Source of the DNA: RYN-230 sp963844695 | Lineage (GTDB): Bacteria; Actinomycetota; Actinomycetes; Streptosporangiales; Streptosporangiaceae | Reading direction: 5' to 3' | Assembly (NCBI GenBank): GCA_963844695.1 | Contig: CAWJPL010000028.1 | Location: 744,001-808,000 of the forward strand | DNA: 64,000 nucleotides | Shown: positions 25,047 to 41,244 of the stretch, one piece after another | Position numbering within the stretch: the first letter of the stretch is position 1 | How the letters are laid out: each line of letters starts with the position of its first letter | Program-made: the position numbers and the translations under genes | The notes under the pieces: model-generated | The model's input: only the letters and a program-made list of their open reading frames with translations | The model's database searches: none | Told to the model about the DNA's origin: nothing

Positions 25047-26967
25047 ATGAGCAGCCAAACTCAGCCGCTTACCGGAATCGACCTCGCGGTCGCCGGTGAC
25101 CTCGCCGCACAGCTCCGGGTGGACTCCATCCGGTCCAGCACCAGCGCCGGATCCGGGCATCCCACCTCCAGCATGTCCGCCGCGGACCTGCTGGCCGTGC
25201 TGGTCGGCCGTCACCTGCACTACGACTGGGACAACCCGCGCGCCGACCACAACGACCACCTGATCTTCTCGAAGGGGCACGCGTCCCCGCTGCTGTACTC
25301 CGTCTACAAGGCGGTGGGGGTGGTGTCCGACGAGGAGCTGATGACCGGGTACCGGCGGTTCGGGTCCCGCCTGGAAGGCCATCCCACCCCGATACTGCCC
25401 TGGGTCAACGTCGCGACCGGATCGCTCGGCCAGGGACTGCCGGACGGGGTGGGGGTAGCGCTGGCCGGCCGGTACCTCGACCGGCTCCCGTACCGGGTCT
25501 GGGTGCTGTGCGGGGACAGCGAGATGGCTGAGGGCTCCATCTGGGAGGCCCTGGACAAGGCCGGGTACTACCAGCTGTCCAACCTGACCGCGATCGTGGA
25601 CGTCAACCGCCTGGGACAGCGCGGCCCCACCGAGATCCAGTGGGACCTCGCCCGCTACCAGCAGCGCGCCGAGGCGTTCGGCGCGCGGGTGCTGACCATC
25701 GACGGTCACGACCTCAGCGAGATCGACGAGGCCTTCCGCTCCGCCGCGGAGGACAGCTCCGGCCAGCCGACGGTGATACTGGCCCGCACCATCAAGGGGA
25801 AGGGGTTCTCCGAGGTCGAGGACCATGAGGGCTGGCACGGCAAGCCCTTCCCGCCCGACATGGCCGCCCGGGCCATCGAGGAACTGGGCGGCGAGCGCAA
25901 CCTGCTGGTCCGCGGCCCGCTGCCCGGCGACGCTGCCCCCGGTCCCGCGCCGGCCATGCCCAGCGCGGCGGACCAGGCCCATGGGAGCCCCGACGACTCC
26001 GGCACCACAGGCGCCGGCCTACTCAGTCGGCGAGAAGGTCGCCACCCGCAAGGCGTACGGCGACGCCCTGGCCGCGCTCGGCACCGACCGGCCTGAGGTG
26101 GTGGCACTGGACGGTGAGGTGAGCAACTCCACCCACGCCGACGAGTTCGCCAAGGCCTACCCCGGGCGCTACTTCGAGATGTTCATCGCCGAGCAGCAGA
26201 TGGTCGCGGCCGCCGTGGGGCTCAGCGCCCGCCACTACGTCCCGTTCGCCTCGACGTTCGCGGCCTTCTTCAGCCGCGCGTACGACTTCATCCGGATGGC
26301 CGCCATCTCGCAGGCCAACATCCGGCTGTCCGGATCGCACGCCGGCGTGGAGATCGGCGCGGACGGGCCATCCCAGATGGCTCTCGAAGACATCGCGATG
26401 ATGCGCGCGGTGCACGGATCGACGGTGCTGTACCCGAGCGACGCCACCAGCACGGCCGCGCTCGTGCGCGAGATGGCGGACCGCCCTGGCATCAGCTACC
26501 TGCGGACCACCCGCGGCGCCTATCCGGTCCTGTACGACAGCGCGGAGACCTTCCCGGTCGGCGGCTCGAAGGTCGTGCGGTCGGGCCCGGACGACGCCGT
26601 GACCCTCATCGGCGCCGGGGTCACCCTGCATGCCTGCCTGGCCGCCGCGGATCTCCTGGCGCAGGACGGCATCCAGGCCCGGGTGATCGACCTGTACTCC
26701 GTCGCGCCCATCGACACCGAAACGCTCGTGGCCGCCGTCAACGCCACGAGCGGACGGCTGGTGGTGGCCGAGGACCACTACCCGGCGGGAGGGCTCGGCA
26801 GCGCGGTATCGGATGCCCTGCTCGCCGCGGGACCACAGCCACTGCACCTGGCCCATCTGTGTGTCCGGGAGCTGCCTGGTTCCGGGAGCAGCACCGAACT
26901 GCTGGCCGCGGCCGGCATCGACGCCGAGCACATCGCGGCCGCCGCCCGCGAGCTGGTGAAGGCTTAA
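25047..26967 (+). CDS. transketolase, one frameshift in the linker
   Basis: About 640 residues after joining frames near 26005. N-terminal TPP domain: RSSTSAGSGHPTSSMSAADL, IFSKGHASPLLYSVYKA, GSLGQGLPDGVGVAL, and the Mg-TPP motif CGDSEMAEGSIWEAL to VDVNRLGQRG. PYR domain: MFIAEQQMVAAAVGLSA (catalytic Glu), FFSRAYDFIRMAA, SHAGVEIGADGPSQM. C-terminal domain from VGGSKVVRSGPDD. Unusually, the N- and C-terminal halves meet in an Ala/Pro-rich linker where the shift falls; if the break were real, the halves would form a split two-subunit transketolase like those of some bacteria. AGGAAGG precedes ATG 25047. It stands alone, not in a Calvin or pentose operon. Confidence 0.88.
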
Positions 26968-27020
26968 CGCGTACGCGTCGCGGGCGAAACAGGACTGCGG
27001 GTGGAACAGGACTGAGTGAC

Positions 27021-28235
27021 GTGGACCTGGCCGGCCGTGCGTTCGACTGGATCGCGTCGGTGGCGGTCGCGGCCGACGGCGGCCTGGCGTGGCTCGAGGA
27101 CGGGGTGCTGTTCGACGACCTCTACTCCGGCACGGCGGGGGTGCTGCTGGGCTGCGCCGAAGCCGAGGCGGCCGGCCTCGGCACGTCGCACGTCGCGGCC
27201 GGCGCCCGGGGCCGGCTGCTGTCCCTGGCCCGGCAGGGCCCGGGCGTGGCCACGATGCCCGACGACGGCGTGTTCTCCGGGTGGGCGGGCGCCGCGGTGG
27301 CGCTGCGCGCCTGGTCGGACGCGACCGGGGACCCCGCCGCCGCGGAAACCGCCGCCCAGGTGACGCGGCAGATCGCCGGGCGCGTCAGGCAGGTGCCGGG
27401 CCCAGGCCAGTACACCGACATCATCGCCGGCGACGCTGGCCTCCTGCTGGTCCTGATCGCCGACGACTCGGACACGTCGGTCCAGGCCGCGCAGATCGTG
27501 GCCGGCCGGCTGGCCGACGCGGCTGAACCGGCCCCCGGCGGGCTCCACTGGCGGATGGAAGCGACCACGAAGTCCATCATGCCGGGGTTCTCCCACGGCA
27601 CCGCCGGGGCCGCCTACGCCCTGGCCGCCGCCGGTTGCGCCCTGCGCCGCCCCGACCTGGTGGATGTCGCCACCCGGGGCGCCGAGGCGATCCTCGCCGC
27701 CGGGGACCATCCCGGCGGCTGGGCGGTGCCGCTCCAGATACCACCGCGGCCGGACCGCCCTGACGTCATGTACGGCTGGTGCCACGGTGCTGCGGGCACG
27801 GCGCGGCTATTCGTGATCTTGAACGAGATCGACCCGCAACCGCGCTGGCAGCACGCCATCGACGCCTGCCTGGGGGCGCTGCGCGACAGCCGGCTGCCCG
27901 CCCGGCTGTATCCGGGCTACTGGGACAACCTCGCCCGGTGCTGCGGCACCGCGGGAGTCGGGCAGTTCCTGCTCGACCGCTACCAGGCCACCGGCGACAC
28001 CGCGCTGCTCGACTGGACCGCCGTCCTGGCCGCGGACGTCGCCGCCCGGGCCCTGACCACCGCGCCGGGTGTCAGCTGGTCCAACACCGAGCACACCAGG
28101 ACCCCGCCCGAGCTCGCGCCGGAACCGGGGTTCATGCAGGGCGCGGCCGGAATCGCCGGCTGGCTGGCCCGGCTGCACGCGCTCCGCACCGGTCCTGGCT
28201 CCCCCGTAGCCCGGCCCGGCCCGGCCTGGCTGTGA
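27021..28235 (+). CDS. stand-alone LanC-like protein
   Basis: 404 residues with the LanC (lanthionine synthetase C) alpha/alpha barrel motifs: LYSGTAGVLL, PGFSHGTAGAAYAL (about residue 187), the zinc cysteine and neighbouring His in YGWCHGAAG (about 251), RCCGTAGVGQFLL (about 306) and GFMQGAAGIAGWL near the end. LanC enzymes add cysteine thiols to dehydroamino acids during lanthipeptide maturation. No dehydratase or precursor peptide gene is near, so this belongs to the LanC-like group of unclear substrate. GTG 27021 is the first start before the conserved region; the spacing to the transketolase stop is 53 bases, so co-transcription is possible. Confidence 0.85.
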   Translation: MDLAGRAFDWIASVAVAADGGLAWLEDGVLFDDLYSGTAGVLLGCAEAEAAGLGTSHVAAGARGRLLSLARQGPGVATMPDDGVFSGWAGAAVALRAWSDATGDPAAAETAAQVTRQIAGRVRQVPGPGQYTDIIAGDAGLLLVLIADDSDTSVQAAQIVAGRLADAAEPAPGGLHWRMEATTKSIMPGFSHGTAGAAYALAAAGCALRRPDLVDVATRGAEAILAAGDHPGGWAVPLQIPPRPDRPDVMYGWCHGAAGTARLFVILNEIDPQPRWQHAIDACLGALRDSRLPARLYPGYWDNLARCCGTAGVGQFLLDRYQATGDTALLDWTAVLAADVAARALTTAPGVSWSNTEHTRTPPELAPEPGFMQGAAGIAGWLARLHALRTGPGSPVARPGPAWL

Positions 28236-28333
28236 CCGCTTCCAGCCTCCATGGAGAGCGACCCGCGACGAGCCTGACTGCCAGGCTGGCCAGGGAACCT
28301 GCGCTTCGACTGGAATATTCATGCAGAGCACGG

Positions 28334-28339
28334 CATACT
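28334..28339 (+). promoter_or_regulatory. -10 box of leaderless argG
   Basis: CATACT followed by 7 nt and ATG at 28347; no ribosome site. Upstream, GAATATTCATGCA and GCGTATG resemble pieces of an ArgR operator, but this is weak. Confidence 0.45.
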
Positions 28340-28346
28340 TTTGCGT

Positions 28347-29789
28347 ATGTCGAAGGTCATAACCTCCCTGCCCATCGGTGAGCGCGTCGGGATCGCCTTC
28401 TCGGGCGGGCTCGACACGTCGGTCGCGGTCGCGTGGATGCGCAACAAGGGCGCCGTGCCGTGCACGTACACCGCTGACCTCGGGCAGTACGACGAGCCCG
28501 ACATCGCCTCGGTCCCCGGCCGGGCCAGGTCCTACGGCGCCGAGATCGCCCGGCTGGTCGACTGCCGTGCGGCGCTCGCCGAAGAAGGGCTGGCCGCGCT
28601 GACCTGCGGGGCGTTCCACATCCGCTCGGGTGGGCGGTCCTACTTCAACACCACCCCGCTGGGCCGGGCCGTAGCGGGCACGCTGCTGGTCCGGGCGATG
28701 CTCGAGGACGACGTCCAGATCTGGGGCGACGGCTCGACCTTCAAGGGCAACGACATCGAGCGCTTCTACCGCTACGGGCTGCTGGCCAACCCGAGCCTGC
28801 GGGTCTACAAGCCCTGGCTCGACGCGGCCTTCGTCAGTGAGCTCGGCGGCCGCCACGAGATGAGTGTCTGGCTGAGCGACCACGGCCTGCCCTATCGCGA
28901 CAGCGCCGAGAAGGCCTACTCCACCGACGCGAACCTCTGGGGCGCCACCCACGAGGCCAAGACCCTCGAGCACCTCCGCAACGGGATCGAGACGGTCCAG
29001 CCGATCATGGGCGCGCGGTTCTGGGACCCGGCGGTCGAGATCACGCCGGAGGACGTCACGATCGGCTTCGAGCGGGGCCGGCCGGTGACGATCGACGGAT
29101 CGAAGTTCGCCGCACCGGCCGACCTGGTCATGGCGGCCAACACGATCGCGGGCCGGCACGGCATGGGCATGTCCGACCAGATCGAGAACCGGATCATCGA
29201 GGCCAAGAGCAGGGGGATCTACGAGGCGCCGGGCATGGCGCTGCTGCACGCCGCCTACGAGCGGCTGGTCAACGCGATCCACAACGAGGACACGATCGCG
29301 AACTACCACACGGAGGGGCGCCGGCTCGGGCGGCTGATGTACGAGGGCCGCTGGCTCGACCCGCAGGCGCTGATGCTGCGCGAATCGCTGCAGCGCTGGG
29401 TGGGCGCCGCGGTCACCGGCGAGGTCACCCTGCGGCTGCGCCGCGGTGAGGACTACTCCATCCTCGACACCACCGGCCCGGCGTTCAGCTACCACCCCGA
29501 CAAGCTGTCGATGGAACGCACCGAGGACTCCGCGTTCGGCCCGCTGGACCGGATCGGCCAGCTCACCATGCGCAACCTCGACATCGCCGACTCGCGCGCC
29601 AAGCTCGAGCAGTACGTCGGCCTGGGCATGGTCGGCACCGCGCACGCCGAGCTGATCGGCGCGGCCGCGCACACCGAGCTGGTGGGCGACATGGTTCAGG
29701 GGGGAGCCGAGGCCATCGCCTCGCGCGGCGAAGTTGACCAGGACGAGGAACTCCTCGACCGCGCCGCGATGGAGGTCGGCACGGACTGA
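28347..29789 (+). CDS. argG: argininosuccinate synthase
   Basis: 480 residues, full length for the E. coli-like long form of the enzyme. It joins citrulline and aspartate with ATP to form argininosuccinate in arginine synthesis. Visible: the P-loop-type nucleotide site GERVGIAFSGGLDTSVAVAW, the citrulline site CTYTADLGQYDEPDI, TTPLGRAVAGTLLVRAM, GDGSTFKGNDIERFYRYG and the aspartate-binding block STDANLWGATHEAKTLE. No other arg gene lies within the window. ATG 28347 is chosen by its leaderless -10 box and by the family's usual MSKVxTSLP opening. Confidence 0.95.
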   Translation: MSKVITSLPIGERVGIAFSGGLDTSVAVAWMRNKGAVPCTYTADLGQYDEPDIASVPGRARSYGAEIARLVDCRAALAEEGLAALTCGAFHIRSGGRSYFNTTPLGRAVAGTLLVRAMLEDDVQIWGDGSTFKGNDIERFYRYGLLANPSLRVYKPWLDAAFVSELGGRHEMSVWLSDHGLPYRDSAEKAYSTDANLWGATHEAKTLEHLRNGIETVQPIMGARFWDPAVEITPEDVTIGFERGRPVTIDGSKFAAPADLVMAANTIAGRHGMGMSDQIENRIIEAKSRGIYEAPGMALLHAAYERLVNAIHNEDTIANYHTEGRRLGRLMYEGRWLDPQALMLRESLQRWVGAAVTGEVTLRLRRGEDYSILDTTGPAFSYHPDKLSMERTEDSAFGPLDRIGQLTMRNLDIADSRAKLEQYVGLGMVGTAHAELIGAAAHTELVGDMVQGGAEAIASRGEVDQDEELLDRAAMEVGTD

Positions 29790-29848
29790 CGTCAGGCGGC
29801 CGCTGCCGCGCCTGCAGCCGAACTACGGCACCAAGATCGGATCAGGCG

Positions 29849-32514
29849 TCATCCAGACTTCACGGTCTCCTGGGCCCATCCTGTCGCTCCAGGACCTTGC
29901 GCAGCGGCGGCCGTGATGACAGTTGACCCCGTCGGCGTGTGAATGGTGGCCCGGAAGTGGCCATGGGCGTCCGCGACCGTGCGGGTGACCGATGTCGTGC
30001 TGGAACGCCCCGGCCGCCCGGCCGAGATCACGACGGTCGCTCCCGGCGCCGTGGTGCCGGTGACCGCGGTGTGCGCAGTGGTAACGGTCGTCCCGGCCCG
30101 GGGAGAGGTGATCGAGACATGAAGGGCAGCCGGGGCAGAGTGGCGGACGTAGCGGTCCGCGGTAATGGCCGGCTGGTCAGCCAGCGTTCCAGCCTGAAGG
30201 TCGGTGACGAGCCGGAGGTACTGGGCCTGAGCCCAGATGAGCGGCCCGGCGGAGCCGGCTGGCTTACCGTTGGCGAAGCCGATGGACGCGGTCTTGGGCG
30301 CGGAGCCGTAGGGGGATGCGGGCACGTCAGGGTCTTCCCAGGCCTGCTCGGGGACGAGTCCCAGCCCGGAGGTCATGTTCTCCATCGTCTGCAGGAGCTG
30401 GACCGCGCTGGCGGTCTGCCCGGTCTGGAGGTCCTGCTCGGCCCGCTCACCGTCGAGCAGCGGCCAGGGATGCCCGGACCCGGCGGCGGTCGGGAACCAG
30501 GGCGCTCCGGCGGGGGAGCAGGTGGTCGGGTCCGGGACGTAGCAGTCACCGTAGCCATCGGTGCTGCCCTTGGCCTGCACGCCGTAGCGGTGCCAGCCGG
30601 GTCCAGAGGCGGTCTGGGTCCCGATGACGGAGTCGACGACCTTCAGCGACGCCTGGACGTCGGGATCGGTGGCCGGGAGCTCGCCCAGGCGGGTCAGCTC
30701 GAGGAATCCGGCGTCGATGACGGAGCGCTGGTCTGCCTTGGGCAGGCTCCCGTTGCCGAGGGCGTAGCTCTCGGCTGCGTTTGGGTGCCCCTTCGGGGAC
30801 AGCCGGATGAAGTAGCGGCCGTCGCCGTAAGGCCCGGTGCTGGTCACCGTCCATTTCTTGACGTTGCGCTGGTAGTGGTCGGCGGTGGCCAGGTACAGGG
30901 CGGCCCGCGCCCGGTCGCCCGCCGCCTCGGCCAGGTGCGAGGCGGCGACCAGGCCGGCGATCTCAGCCGCGATGGTCGACGGTGAGTAGCCCGGATGCTC
31001 CTCCCACCGCTCCACCCCGTACGCAGGTCCGTGGTCGACGATGAAATCGGCGGCGGGCCGGACGTGGTTGCGGTAGAACCGCACGTCCCCGGCGAAGCCG
31101 CCCTCCCAGGCCATGAGGACCGGGTAGGCGTCCTCGTCGATTTCGAACAACCCGAAGGTGTCCGGGGCGACCGCCCCGTTGATCAGGGAGTTGCGGGGGA
31201 AGCTGCCGTCGGGCTGCTGAGTCCGGTCGAAGAGGAACCGCACCATCGCCCGGGCGCTTCCGGTGTCCCCGTCGGCGAGCAGCCCGGTGAAGGTCTCATA
31301 GCTGTCGCGGGCGAACACCTCGCGGTAGGTCCACCCAGGATGGGTCGTCGTGGCCGGAACTGACTGGCCCCACGGGTCGGTGGGCGAGGCGACGAACGCG
31401 CCTGAGTAGGTCTTGTCCTCATCGGCCTTCAGCACGTTCGCGGACAGCCAGTACATGGCCCGCATCCGGGCGCCGGCGCCGGGCGGCAGTCCGGGCAGCG
31501 AGGCCGGCGGGGGGCGGAGCGTGCGGTCGTACCGGCGCCAGCCGTCTACGTACCCGGCCAGGGTGCGGCGGAACGGGGCCTGGCGCTGGCGAGCGCCGCT
31601 CTGCTCGCCGCCCGCGCGCCGGGGCCGAAGCCAAGAGCGAGCGAGAACGGCCGGCCGGGGGTCGTGCTGATCTCGGCGGTCTGCACGACGTTGCCGTCGG
31701 TAGCGGCGCGGTACTCCCTGACCAGCCGATAGTGGGCGTCGAGCTGCTTAAGCCCGTCACTGGGCGTGCCCGCGAATCCGCTGGACTCAGCGGGGAACGG
31801 CTTGCTGGCGACCAGCGCCCCGGTGACCCGGGCCGCGAACGGGCCAGTCGGCGCGTGGGTGTCAGAGGAGATCAGCGCGGTCGTGGGCCGGGCGATCGTG
31901 GCGTTGTTAGCGCCCGCGTTGGAAGAGCCCCCACCTCCGGTGTTGTCGATGGTCGCGTCCCACCGGGCGTAGACCTTAAGCCCGGCCAGCGAGGCCCAGT
32001 TCCCGTTCAGCGGCAGCAGCCGGGTCTGCATGACGACGCTGTCCCGGGCCGGGTCGGTGATGTAGTCGGTGACCAGCTGAAAACTGTGGCGGGTGTCGGT
32101 GCTGGTCACCTGGCAGACCATGCCACTGGGATCAGGGGAGCTCACCGAGTAGGTCATGTCCCGTTGCTGCAGGTCGGCGAAGGTCGAGCCGTTGGTGACG
32201 ATGTACTGCAGCGTGCCGTTGTCGCTGTTCTCGATCGTCGGGCTGTACACGTCGGAGAGCACGCCGTCCGCCACCGTGAACCACACCTTCGACCCGGTGC
32301 CCTGGGCGGTGCCGAAGCAGTCCTTACGGGAGCTATCCAGGTACGCCTGGGTACCTGGCCGTCCAGGCGCGCTGCCGCTGGGTACTGAGGCCGGAGAACT
32401 GCCAGCGGCGGAACTGGCCGGCGCGGCCGCGGCGATCGGTCCGGGCAAGAGCACCGTCGACGCGAGGAGGCCGGTGGCTGAGAGTCCGAGCGCGGTCCAG
32501 ATCGAAGGCCTCAT
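29849..32514 (-). CDS. secreted GH15 glucoamylase/glucodextranase, one frameshift
   Basis: About 885 residues. Signal peptide at the N-terminus (LSATGLLASTVLLPGPIAAA), then the beta-sandwich N-domain typical of bacterial glucoamylases (VWFTVADGVLSDVYSPTIEN, SSPDPSGMVCQVTSTDTRHS). Near 31580 the frame changes and the catalytic (alpha/alpha)6 domain follows: YREVFARDSYETFTGLLADG, the first catalytic region GVERWEEHPGYSPSTIAAEI, GYGDCYVPD, and the second in GLVPEQAWEDPDVP. A C-terminal Ig-like module (LHVSITSPRAGTTVTT and onward) resembles surface-attachment domains of glucodextranase. It would release glucose from starch or dextran outside the cell. GGGGGGAA precedes ATG 32514. Confidence 0.88.
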
Positions 32515-32753
32515 TGTTCCCCCCGACGCTCACTGCACTGTGAGCGGAGCGTAGTAAGAGCCTAGGAAGTGCCCGCCACACGAAGCTCGACACATACTGC
32601 AGGCCGGAATATTGCCGGGCACCGCCCAGCCCGGCATGCGCTGTCGCCATAACCCCGCCAGGTTCTGGGCTGGCCGCGCTCATGTCACAGACGGCCGGGC
32701 TGTCTCGTCTGAGATCTCGAGAGGCAGAATCCGGAGTCAGGGCGGTGAGGGTC

Positions 32754-33686
32754 ATGCGGGTGTTCGTGGCGGGCGGGACCGGGGTCTTGGGGCGGCGGCT
32801 GGTGCCCCAGCTCGTGGCCCGGGGCCATCAGGTGACGGCGACCACGACCAGCGCGGCCAAGCTGGACCTGCTGGCCCAGCTGGGCGCGGCGGGCGTCGTG
32901 ATGGACGGGCTGGACGCGGCGTCGGTCGGTGAGGCGGTGGCGGCGGCCCAGCCGGACACGATCGTGCACGAGATGACCGCCATCAGCCCCGCTCACGCGG
33001 GCAAGCCCGACATCAAGCACATCGACCGGTGGTTCGCCGGCACCAACCGGCTGCGCACCGAGGGCACGGATCACCTGCTGGCCGCGGCCGAGGCGACGGG
33101 CGTACCCCATTTCGCCGCGCAGAGCTACGCCAGCTGGAACGGGATCCGCACCGGCGGATGGGTGAAGACCGAGGAGGATCCGCTGGACCCGGGGGAGGGG
33201 ACGATCATGCACGCGGGGGCGATGGCGATCCGCCACGTCGAGGACGCGGTGCTCGGGGCGGGTGGCGCCGTCCTGCGATACGGCGGGTTCTACGGGCCGG
33301 GCGCCACCGACGACCAGGTCGAGCTGATCCGCAAGCGGCAGTTCCCGCTCGTCGGCCGCGGCACCGGCTACAGCTCGTGGGTGCATCTCGACGACGCGGC
33401 GAGCGCTACCGTCCTAGCTGTGGAGCAGAAGGCGACTGGCGTGTTCGACATCGTCGACGACGAGCCGGCCCCGGCCAGCGAGTGGCTGCCTTATCTGGCC
33501 GCGTGCGCGGGGGCGAAGCCGCCGATGCGGGTCCCGGTGTGGCTGGCCCGGCTGCTGGCCGGGGAGGCGGCGGTGACGATGATGACCGAGGGGCGCGGCT
33601 TCTCCAACGCCAAGGCCAAGCGGGGGCTCGGCTGGCAGCTGCGCTATCCGTCGTGGCGGCAGGGCTTCCGGGAGGGCCTCGGGTGA
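32754..33686 (+). CDS. NAD-dependent epimerase/dehydratase-family protein
   Basis: 310 residues. The Rossmann fingerprint MRVFVAGGTGVLGRRLVPQL binds the dinucleotide; the tail of the active site is modified: the usual YxxxK is replaced by a region with SYASWNGIRT, so classic epimerase chemistry is doubtful. RHVEDAVL and RYGGFYGPGATDDQVELI follow the extended SDR pattern. GGTGAGG lies just before ATG 32754. Its stop overlaps the start of the ECF41 sigma factor; ECF41 sigma genes are very often paired with a SDR, carboxymuconolactone decarboxylase or oxidoreductase gene that they control. Confidence 0.85.
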   Translation: MRVFVAGGTGVLGRRLVPQLVARGHQVTATTTSAAKLDLLAQLGAAGVVMDGLDAASVGEAVAAAQPDTIVHEMTAISPAHAGKPDIKHIDRWFAGTNRLRTEGTDHLLAAAEATGVPHFAAQSYASWNGIRTGGWVKTEEDPLDPGEGTIMHAGAMAIRHVEDAVLGAGGAVLRYGGFYGPGATDDQVELIRKRQFPLVGRGTGYSSWVHLDDAASATVLAVEQKATGVFDIVDDEPAPASEWLPYLAACAGAKPPMRVPVWLARLLAGEAAVTMMTEGRGFSNAKAKRGLGWQLRYPSWRQGFREGLG

Positions 33687-34606
33687 CCCGGACCACGGAG
33701 TTCGAGGAGCTGCGGCCGCTGCTGTTCGCGATCGCCTACCGGATCCTCGGCAGCGTGAGCGAGGCCGAGGACGCGGTCCAGGAGACCTGGCTGCGCTACG
33801 AGGCCACCCCCGCCGAGCCCAGGTCGGCCAAGGCGTTCCTCTCGGCGGTGGTGACCCGGGTCTCGATCGACGTGCTGCGCTCGGCCCGCGTCCGGCGGGA
33901 GGCGTACGTCGGGCCGTGGTTCCCCGAGCCGCTGCTGACCGACCCCTACGCGGACCCGCAGCGGTCGGCGGAGCTGGCCGACTCGGTGTCGATGGCGGCG
34001 CTGCTCCTGCTGGAGCGGCTGACCCCGCTCGAGCGCGCGGTCTTCGTGCTGCGGGACGTGTTCGGGTTCAGCTTCCCGGAGATCGCCTCGGCCGTCGGGC
34101 GGTCGGAGGCGGCGTGCCGCCAGCTCGCGGTGCGGGCCCGGGGTCATATGGACGCCGGGCGGCCCCGGTTCGAGGCCGACCGCAAGGAGCGCGACGAACT
34201 GGCCGGGCGTTTCTTCGGCGCCTTCCGGGACGGGGACGTCGAAGGGCTGCGCGAGCTCCTCGCCGCCGACGTGCAGATGGTCGGGGACGGGGGCGGCAAG
34301 GCCCCGCAATGGGCCAGGCCCATCAGCGGCGCCGAGAAGGTGGCCCGGGTGCTCGCCGCGATCGTCTCGCCGCTCGTCCTGGTCGGCGGCGTGATGGAGC
34401 CGCACGAGGTGAACGGCCAGCCGGGCGCGATCTTCCGCGACCGGGACGGCAAGGTGGTCAACACCATGGCGCTGGACATACTCGGCGGGCGGGTCCAGAT
34501 GATCCGCTCGGTGATCAACCCCGACAAGCTGCGGCACGTGGGCCCGGTGGCGGACGCCTGGGCTGTCCTGCGCGAGGCGAGCCAGGCCCGCCGGTCCGCG
34601 GACTGA
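33683..34606 (+). CDS. sigJ: ECF41-type RNA polymerase sigma factor (SigJ-like)
   Basis: 307 residues. Region 2 (LLFAIAYRILGSVSEAEDAV, QETWLRY) and region 4 (LTPLERAVFVLRDVFGFSFP, EIASAVGRSEAACRQLAVRA) are followed by a C-terminal SnoaL-like domain of about 100 residues. The ECF41 signatures DGGGK (in MVGDGGGKAPQWARPI) and NPDKL (in SVINPDKLRHVG) are both present. In this group the fused C-terminal domain regulates activity in place of an anti-sigma factor. Translationally coupled to the upstream oxidoreductase (GTGA overlap), its likely target. Confidence 0.92.
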   Translation: MTRTTEFEELRPLLFAIAYRILGSVSEAEDAVQETWLRYEATPAEPRSAKAFLSAVVTRVSIDVLRSARVRREAYVGPWFPEPLLTDPYADPQRSAELADSVSMAALLLLERLTPLERAVFVLRDVFGFSFPEIASAVGRSEAACRQLAVRARGHMDAGRPRFEADRKERDELAGRFFGAFRDGDVEGLRELLAADVQMVGDGGGKAPQWARPISGAEKVARVLAAIVSPLVLVGGVMEPHEVNGQPGAIFRDRDGKVVNTMALDILGGRVQMIRSVINPDKLRHVGPVADAWAVLREASQARRSAD

Positions 34607-34625
34607 GACGAGGACGCGGGCGCCG

Positions 34626-35333
34626 TCACCCGGCCGGCGCGTCACCCGGCTGGCCTGCGTCGTCCGGCTGGCCTGCGTCGTCCGGCTGCGCGCTGGCCGT
34701 CCCGGCTCGTGAGCGGTAGGCGGACACGATCAGGCCGGCGACCGCGTCCAGCGGCAGGGCCGTGCTGTCGATGTGCAGGTGGAACAGGTCCGGGTCGTCG
34801 ATGTCGGCCTTGTAGAGCCGGCGGACGTAGTGCGCGCGGGCCCGGTCCACCTCAGGCAGCCGCTGCCGCGCGGTCGCCTCGTCGGTGTTCTCGATCCGGG
34901 CGGCCTGGGCGATGCGCGCCCCGGGCGGGCCGAACAGCCGGACCCGCAGGACGCCTGGCTCGCTGCGGAACGCGGCCGCGCCCGCGCGCCCGAGGATGAC
35001 CGCGCCGGAGACGAGGGCGGCGCGCATGATGGCGTCGGCCTGCTCACGGAACAGGGCCCCGTCACCAGGCGGGGCGATCAGGTCACGCGGCAGCGTGTCG
35101 GTGTGCGTGGCGATGACCCCGGCGGCCAGCGGGACCAGCGCGCTGATGAAGCGGTCGGGCAGGGAGCGGCGGGCCGCACCGCCTTCAGCCTCCTTGGCCG
35201 ACACCTGCAGCTGCGCCGCGACGCGTGAGCTGATCGCCCGGTCCAGCAGGGGCAGGCCCAGCAGCTTGGCCACGTGCGGGGCGACGACGCTGCCGCCTGC
35301 GCCGTAGCCGGCCGAGATGGTGACACCAGGCAT
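34626..35333 (-). CDS. cytidylate kinase-like protein
   Basis: 235 residues. VTISAGYGAGGSVVAPHVAK is a P-loop variant (usually GxGKGT) seen in the cytidylate-kinase-like family (PF13189); LPLLDRAISSRVA, AVILGRAGAAAF and RVRLFGPPGARIAQAARIE support it, as does DLFHLHIDSTALPLDAV. The family may phosphorylate nucleotides or act otherwise. The C-terminus carries a short repeat (AGQPDD, twice, plus AGQPGD) coded by an 18-base direct repeat. AAGGAGG precedes ATG 35333. Confidence 0.82.
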   Translation of the reverse strand: MPGVTISAGYGAGGSVVAPHVAKLLGLPLLDRAISSRVAAQLQVSAKEAEGGAARRSLPDRFISALVPLAAGVIATHTDTLPRDLIAPPGDGALFREQADAIMRAALVSGAVILGRAGAAAFRSEPGVLRVRLFGPPGARIAQAARIENTDEATARQRLPEVDRARAHYVRRLYKADIDDPDLFHLHIDSTALPLDAVAGLIVSAYRSRAGTASAQPDDAGQPDDAGQPGDAPAG

Positions 35334-35450
35334 CGCAGGCTGCCTCCTTAGCGGGCGAAAGGCACGCGCAGCGCAACCTTACGGCGGAGGCCGGGAATTA
35401 GTCAGTCCGCCTGGCAACCACGCTGGTCAACGGAAGGGGCGCGGCGGCCG

Positions 35451-41004
<5,554 letters not shown>

Positions 41005-41244
41005 GGACTGAGCCTCCCATGTACCTACGGGCGCACCAGGGCGACGTCTGACCCCGGAGTGTCGCCTACACCCTGCCCTCTTTCTGCCGGGTACACCAAT
41101 GTCGCGGATGTCCCACGCCGGAGCCGCTGCGTTGTGGGAACCGGCCAAAAGCGGCCCGGGCCGGGCGCCCGGCTGCCCCGCAGGCGCGGCCAGCGGGCGG
41201 TCCGGGGCCTCGCCTCCCGGGCGGGACCTTGACTCTGCGGTTCC

